Source of the DNA: Liolophura sinensis
Lineage: Eukaryota; Mollusca; Polyplacophora; Chitonida; Chitonidae
DNA: 64,000 bases
Assembly: GCF_032854445.1 (NCBI RefSeq)
Contig: NC_088301.1
Span: 4,389,703-4,453,702, forward strand
Reading direction: 5' to 3'
This document shows, piece after piece, positions 58,901 to 64,000 of this stretch. Below the pieces are notes generated by a model. The model worked only from the letters and a program-made list of their open reading frames with translations, ran no database searches and was not told the origin of the DNA. The translations under genes and the position numbers were made by a program. How positions within the stretch are numbered: the stretch's first letter is position 1; each line of letters starts with the position of its first letter.

Positions 58901-61900
58901 AAACTAACAGGTGTCAAGAAATAATTTGCACAGTTTTAGGACGTTTGCATCTTTAGTGAAACAAAGAAATCATTTCTGGCATCATTATCATTGTAATTGT
59001 ATGCATGAATTCAATGAGGAAAGGTGCTGTAAAGGTTGAAATGGTGGGATGATTCACAGTAAGTATACAATAGATCAGAAATGTCACAAAGGAAGAGAAT
59101 ATTTGTCATAGATTTGTATGAAAATGGAAGAGACACTACATTAGCTGCTTGTTAACACATGGTCACCTGACCTCACATTGTAATTTGAGAGGATGTCTAT
59201 TTTTTCTCTTCATTTTTCATTTTATCCAAGAAAATGTTAACCATCTCCAGTTTTAGAATACCTGTGTTACAGAGTGACACCTAGAGGACCTGTGTGACAG
59301 ATTGACACTCAGAGGACCTGTGTGACAGAGTGACACCCAGAGGACATGTGTGACAGAGTGACACCCAGAGGACATGTGTGACAGAGTGACACCTAGAGGA
59401 CCTGTGTTACAGAGTGACACCTAGAGGACCTGTGTGACAGGGTGACACCCAGAGGACCTGTGTGACAGAGTGACACCCAGAGGACCTGTGTGACAGAGTG
59501 ACACATAGAGGACCTGTGTGACAGAGTGACACCCAGAGGACCTGTGTGACAGTGACACCCAGAGGGCATGTGTGACATAGTGACACCTAGAGGACCTGTG
59601 TGACAGAGTGACACCCAGAGGCCATGTGTGACAGTGTGACACCCAGAAGACATGTGTGACAGTGTGACAGAGTGACACTTACTCATCCAGGTTAATATCT
59701 AACATGTTATGAGGATCACTGGTGTCCTTCACATCCTCATCACCGTCAGATGCATTAGCTCCCTGAAAACACAACAGCAGCATTCTCACATGCATCAAAA
59801 TGTCTCATTCACCAAGTGTATGAGTACTGCTACAACTGATATGGATACAGTAAATAAGGTATAAAATATAAACTGGGGTCGAAGGTATGTTAAGCGTTAA
59901 GACAGGATTACATCTTAAGTCTTGCCCTAATTTGAAACTAATAGCACTTTAACTAAAAATAATAAAGCTAATTTTAATGCTAATACATTTTGAAGAACTA
60001 GGCCCTGTCTTTTCATATGCTGCCCAGAACTGATAACTTCTGGGTATGCCCTTATTTGATGTCAGCCTGGTTTATCTGGTAATATTGTTTTGTATATGCA
60101 TTTGTGTATCACTAAGCTTAGAGAAAGCTCTACAGCTCTCTAAGGGATCTGTACTAACAGCTGCCTTGTCATTTTGTGACTACTTATACAGACAGTGATG
60201 CACAGGCTCTCCTGTTAACTGGGCAGATGCTCTGGATGCTGATCAGTTTTAATTTTAATACGCTGAGAGATTATCTGTTTCCTTAAGATAACAAGCAACT
60301 ATACTGTATAGAAATCTACCCACATGTCTATAATTCCATGCATTTACCATACCTCAGGCATGTCCATGGCAGTGCTGACAGCTAGCACATGTGGGGTTTC
60401 ATCTTCTTCCTCGTCCTCAGATTCCACCACACCTTTTTTACCGCGTCGTTTTTTCTTCTTAGATCGCTTAGATTTCTTACCAGATGACAAGAGGTTGGAG
60501 TTGGACAGTTTCAAATACATATCTGAGGAGGAAAGACCTGAAATAGTTAAGAACTTCTACTAAGTTCTTGGCTATAGTTTCCCAGTGTGAAATGGAACCC
60601 CTTCACAAAAGAAAGACTTGTAGCCCACCTCAGTTAAGAAAACAAAAAATGCTTATGTTGTAATTGGAAATATCTTATTATTTATTTATTTGATTGGTGT
60701 CTTATGCTGTACTTAACAAACATTCACTTAACATTTCACTCACGACGGGGGCCAGAAATATGGCCAGAGGAAACCGAGCAGAGCTTGGGGGAAACCCATG
60801 ACCATCGCCTGGTTGCCACTCGTTCCAAAGTACGTTCTTCCCAGAGAAGAAGCTGGATAAGAACTCACAGCGATCACATTAGTGAGAGGCTCGTACGCTA
60901 ATGTGACGTGTTAGTGTGCTAACCACAAAGCCAAGGAGCCACCTCCCCACCCCCACACCTCCGTTCAACAAGAAATACTGATCTCAGCAACTCAACAGAC
61001 CATCCAACATGGTGAGACAAGCGTGACATGGCTAATGCAAATTTCAAGTATTGTTTCTTCAGACAGTGGTCTACTTGTACATGTATCTCGTACCCCTACA
61101 GCAATCTGTGAGCCCTATCACACAGCAGATAGCCTTATGGCTGGATGTTCTCATAGTTTCTATTATCTTGCTGTCCCTCACTTACCTGGCACATGGAGTG
61201 GTACACTCAGGTCTATGTTAGACACCGGTATGTTTTCATAGTTTGTGTTATCAGGGCTCTGGAAAGCAGGAAAATCAGCTCAACATAGTAACACAGTATA
61301 TGATTAAGACATTGCTTTAATGGCATGGACAAATCTTTTTCCATAGATTGCACTTTTTACACCTTTTCTTCTGAATTTTACTTCTCCTCAAAAAAAAAAT
61401 TTCTAAAAACTTTGTTTATATGAAAGAGCAACTTTGAGAGCAATTTTATGCATGTTTTCAATTTTGGTGACTGTTCCGTTTGGATTGGCAAAGTTCAAGG
61501 CTTCACAAAAAGTACAATTTTATCAGTCTACAGAATTGGCTTGAATAAACACATTGCAAACATGTGAAAAGGCTGACGAATTACAGTATTACTGCACAAT
61601 TTCTAGCAAGGGATCCCCAAATTATTAACAGAGATGAGCCGTACTTAGAAGTTTTGTCATTGTGGTCAACAGGAATCTGTCTGGCAATGAGTCAACAATA
61701 TTTATACCATGACTGAAATCAAATATCCAACTTACAGGGCAGAACAAGCTTTTTGTTAAGGTCTTCTTCAAAACATGTTAAACTGGTCTCAATCCATTGT
61801 ATCAAGCTTTACTAACCTTTAGTTTGGTCTTACTATCTAGTTTTAGGTAATGGGGGTTATTCAACTGCTCTTCTCGCCTGGCCTCCCGTCTCTGTGGATT

Positions 61901-63456
61901 AATGGAAAACATAAAGACAAGACTACATGGCTGTACATTGTTCAACTTCAAGATAATGTGGAAACCCATGCATATTTATACATAAAAATTCATATTCTAG
62001 GCCAAGCAACACCAGTTACAGAATGTTATTTACAAAATGCAGCAGTAACGAAACAAATTTATGTAGTTCCTTGAAAGTTGCACAGAAGTCTACACTAAAC
62101 CATGTCAGACTGACATCAATATACATAAAGGCTACGAGTAGAATTGCCCACCCACCTTTTCTAGCTCCTCCTCTGTGGGCTGGTATGTGGGCTGAGCATC
62201 ATTGTGATAGGATGATCTGTGAATGACAAAAATTGATGAACAGACTGAGTATCAGGCAGAAAAGCTGTTACTGTAATCAATGTAAGACAATCAAGAAATT
62301 AATCTGCATCCTGTTTGATTGGTACAATTGTTCTTGCATGAACTTTTTAATCTTACATTGATTTTAATGTTTTAATTATCACAATTCTCTGTGATGTTAC
62401 AATGCAATTTTCTTTCAGCCACAGTTATCAGGCCTACAGGTTGTGCAAACCATAACCTCATCAAATGCTTGACATATTTCACATCCTATGGCTTACTTCA
62501 TGTCCTCCCCAGAGGGTCCAAAAATATTGGCTCCTCCGAAATCTTCATCAGAGCTGTCTGAGGGTGGGTCATAAATCCACTCGTCCAGGTCCAGACTGAA
62601 ATAAAGGATACAATGCTGGAGCTTACGGACATAACCCTGGAGCTAAAGAAAATAGACCTGAGAAATGACCCCCCACAGGAGACATGAACCCAGACTGGAG
62701 ATACATTATAAGGATCAAGAATCTTGAGAAAGATTTACAGAACAGAGTTGCGGTTCTTGGTGTGGCCTCAACAGTGATACATTAAACTTCCCAGACTCAC
62801 CCATCTGGGACAGGCACTTTCTTCTGAGCTTTGGTGGCCACAGGGTTGAGCTCACCAACAAACAGGGAGGAGACCTCAGCTGCTGTCTGTCCTCCTTTCT
62901 CCTGGAGTTTCACCACGTACTTCATCAGCTGCAGCACACAGCAGGCCTATAACATACACCACAGCAGTACATGAATTGGAGCTCCCTGGATAGTACACTT
63001 TTTACAGACATAATGTTTGTGGGTTTGTGAATCTGTAAATTTCATGATCTGGCTAGCATTCCAACTGGACAGTTAATTAAATGTGACACTTGACAAAACA
63101 GAAAAGCTTGACCAGGGTGGCCCAGAACAAAACATACCTGGATAACAAGACAAAGACAGTTACTGTATTTCACCTGAAGTCCAGGATCTTTCAAGAGATG
63201 CATTTCAAGCATTGTTGTACATACCCTTTCCTGGACCTCCAGGTCAGCACTCTGGACAAACATGGGCAGTTTCTCAATAACCATCTGACCGACCTCCTGG
63301 ATGGTCTGCTCATCACCCTCCTCCTCTGCCTTGACCAGCACCCGTGAGTAAAGCTTCAGGATGTTCTGTACGTACACCCCTTGGATGTGCCCGGGTAGGG
63401 TTGTGATCTTGGGGCGCAGCATCGCCTCTAGCGTCTCCTGAGGCTCCTTCAGATGT
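49791..63456 (-). CDS. AP3D1: AP-3 complex subunit delta, C-terminal 19 exons (5' end outside)
   Basis: Large subunit of the AP-3 adaptor, which sorts cargo from endosomes to lysosomes and related organelles. Exons in transcript order: 63225-63456, 62801-62946, 62497-62595, 62156-62216, 61817-61891, 61186-61258, 60353-60537, 59683-59762, 58353-58527, 57756-57941, 56183-56347, 55080-55247, 54500-54547, 53675-53812, 52712-52852, 52077-52162, 51128-51252, 50210-50292, 49791-49892. All are GT-AG and phases agree; 788 codons. The end of the adaptin trunk (LRPKITTLPGHIQGVYVQN, LPMFVQSADLEVQER, VGELNPVATKAQKKVPVPDG) leads into the delta-specific linker (IDLSVPLHVPG) with alternating acidic and Lys-rich blocks. 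The ear domain follows (VLDTLNSKLIRG, TMPQRLRGTLTYILK, SASLYSRSIQ, IDGKCTDTSLLSNVLDEV). The order matches human AP3D1; the linker is diverged. The N-terminal trunk lies beyond the right edge. Confidence 0.96.
50757..51008 (-). mobile_element. SINE in AP3D1 intron
   Basis: TTTATTTGACTGATGTTTTT, ACGCCGTACTCAACAATATT, CATACGGCCGGAGAGGAAGC, GGCATTGGTGAGAGGC-like sequence and a head complement ending CTTGGAGGCTGC. Confidence 0.85.
51305..52045 (-). mobile_element. SINE with expanded tRNA-like head
   Basis: The left part is a diverged reverse SINE body (AGCCTTACACTGTAACATTT, GGAAGCCAGTATTATGGTAA, GAATTCACAGCGATCACATT). To its right the tRNA-like head is repeated in tandem up to 2045 bp-scale position 52045, near AP3D1 exon 52077-52162. 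Confidence 0.8.
51480..52040 (-). repeat. ~70-bp satellite made from SINE head
   Basis: About eight units of roughly 70 bp: CGCTCCGTGACAGAGACCGA, TTACACTGGTGGCAGACTTA, AGGGTCATTGTGCTGAGCTA, GCACGCTAA. This is the reverse of the SINE head (TTAGCGTGCTAGCTCAGCAC, AATGACCC). Units differ by scattered substitutions, so it is older than the 122-bp array at 9225. Confidence 0.88.
52906..52936. repeat. (AT)n microsatellite
   Basis: About 15 AT dinucleotides, 54 bp upstream (gene sense) of AP3D1 exon 52712-52852. Confidence 0.9.
54255..54370 (-). mobile_element. diverged SINE fragment
   Basis: TTTATTTGACTGGAGTAAAA, ACGTCAGCAGCCAGCACTAT, GGCGGAAACCCATGGCCA: the reverse 3' half of the common SINE. Confidence 0.7.
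55275..55695 (-). repeat. 70-bp array next to AP3D1 acceptor
   Basis: Six units with an exact 70-bp period (starts at 55281, 55351 and 55421). On the minus strand each unit contains CTACTTCAG|GTATTATA, an AG|GT word. The array ends about 27 bp before the acceptor of exon 55080-55247. Units 3-6 are nearly identical, so the amplification looks recent. Confidence 0.93.
56650..57135. mobile_element. possible MITE in AP3D1 intron
   Basis: The ends form an imperfect inverted pair: GGCCCGCTTGCACAACGAGA with TTGTAGC on the left, and CTTACAATCCCTTTGCGCTA with ACGGCCC on the right. There is no coding content. Similarity is only moderate. Confidence 0.45.
58691..58820. repeat. 24-bp array
   Basis: Five to six units of GGATTGTTTAAATCCATTTC followed by AACT. 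Each unit contains a palindromic GGATTGTTTAAATCC-like core. It lies in an AP3D1 intron. Confidence 0.9.
59258..59680 (-). repeat. 28-bp array abutting an AP3D1 donor
   Basis: About 15 units of 28 bp. Minus-strand unit: GTGTCACTCTGTCACACAG|GTCCTCTGG. The authentic donor of exon 59683-59762 reads GATGA|GTAAGTGTCACTCTGTCACA, so the array starts within the donor itself, four bases after the exon. Each unit also carries an ACAG|GTCC boundary. Confidence 0.92.
60679..60945 (-). mobile_element. SINE, nearly full length, in AP3D1 intron
   Basis: TTATTTATTTGATTGGTGTC, ACGACGGGGGCCAGAAATAT, AGCGATCACATTAGTGAGAG and head complement AACCACAAAGCCAAGGAGCC. Confidence 0.85.
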
Positions 63457-63508
63457 CTGAGTACACACGAGGCAAATTATTATTCAAGTGTACATACAAT
63501 AAAAATGT

Positions 63509-63748
63509 TATTTATTTATTTGAATGGTGTTTTGTGCCATACTCCAGAATATTTCACTTATACGATAGCGGCCAGCATTATGGTGCAAGGAAAACCAGCT
63601 GAAATCCATGATCATCTGCACATTGCTGAAAGACCTTGCCACATACGGTCAGAGAGGAAACCAGCATGAGCTGGACGTGAACTCACAGCGACTGCACTGG
63701 TACGAGTGCGCGCTGCATGCTAACCACCTCAGCCAAGGAGGCCCCTGC
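63509..63748 (-). mobile_element. SINE, full length, upstream AP3D1 intron
   Basis: TTATTTATTTATTTGAATGG, CGATAGCGGCCAGCATTATG, GGACGTGAACTCACAGCGAC and head complement CTAACCACCTCAGCCAAGGA. Confidence 0.88.
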
Positions 63749-64000
63749 CTCAGATGAAAGAAAATAGGGATCCACAAACACTTGAAACTTTTTTTTGTCG
63801 CTCATTTTTTTTAAAACCAAGAAATGGCACAAAAGCTATTAGTTTGCAAGGTGAGTTTTTGAAACCATATGTTTCTAAAATTTCTCACCTTGTTTTGACT
63901 GATTGAAAATCCATTAAAACTTATCAGAATGACCCTTTGGTAATTCTTTAGGGATGGGTTTTACAAAAATTAATTATTTTCAAAATGTTCTATGCACACG
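63749..64000 (-). other. AP3D1 intron, right edge
   Basis: AT-rich intron sequence with no exon I can support. The next upstream AP3D1 exon is beyond the window. Confidence 0.5.

Overview
This is animal nuclear DNA, most likely from a bivalve mollusc. All three complete or near-complete genes have GT-AG introns. A metallothionein carries the C-terminal cysteine pattern typical of bivalves. A tRNA-derived SINE of the molluscan type (tail CACCAATCAAATAAATAAAT) is scattered through the window about twenty times on both strands. No bacterial features, rRNA or CRISPR are present. The species call is inference.

Layout from left to right: (1) 1-2014, minus strand: the first two coding exons of a pancreatic-lipase-family secreted lipase, which runs off the left edge. 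The start of its intron 2 is a 48-bp minisatellite. (2) 2015-11700: no gene recognised; a foldback element, AT microsatellites and a SINE whose 3' half has expanded into a 122-bp tandem array. (3) 11740-18200, plus strand: a three-exon metallothionein gene with four metal-response-element cores and a TATA box. (4) 18200-22900: no gene recognised; SINEs, a small hAT-like MITE and a foldback. (5) 22940-43331, plus strand: a complete 24-exon gene for mitochondrial leucyl-tRNA synthetase (LARS2, 919 residues deduced). (6) 43332-49790: tail-to-tail intergenic space and 3' UTR. (7) 49791-63456, minus strand: the last 19 coding exons (788 complete codons) of the AP-3 adaptor delta subunit (AP3D1), continuing beyond the right edge. 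I placed exons by reading splice sites and matching the deduced proteins to remembered family sequences; phases agree at every junction.

The most unusual feature is where the minisatellites sit. At least six arrays begin or end at a splice junction. In three of them the repeat unit is visibly a copy of the junction: lipase exon 2 donor (48 bp), LARS2 exon 4 acceptor (42 bp) and LARS2 exon 13 donor (59 bp). LARS2 intron 18 is almost wholly a chain of about 19-bp units, each running GT...AG from the authentic donor. Together these suggest repeated tandem duplication seeded at splice sites, leaving rows of decoy or recursive splice sites. Two SINEs have separately become local satellites, one from the body and one from the tRNA-like head.

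The genes have unrelated jobs (fat digestion, metal binding, mitochondrial translation, endosome-lysosome sorting) and nothing suggests they act together.
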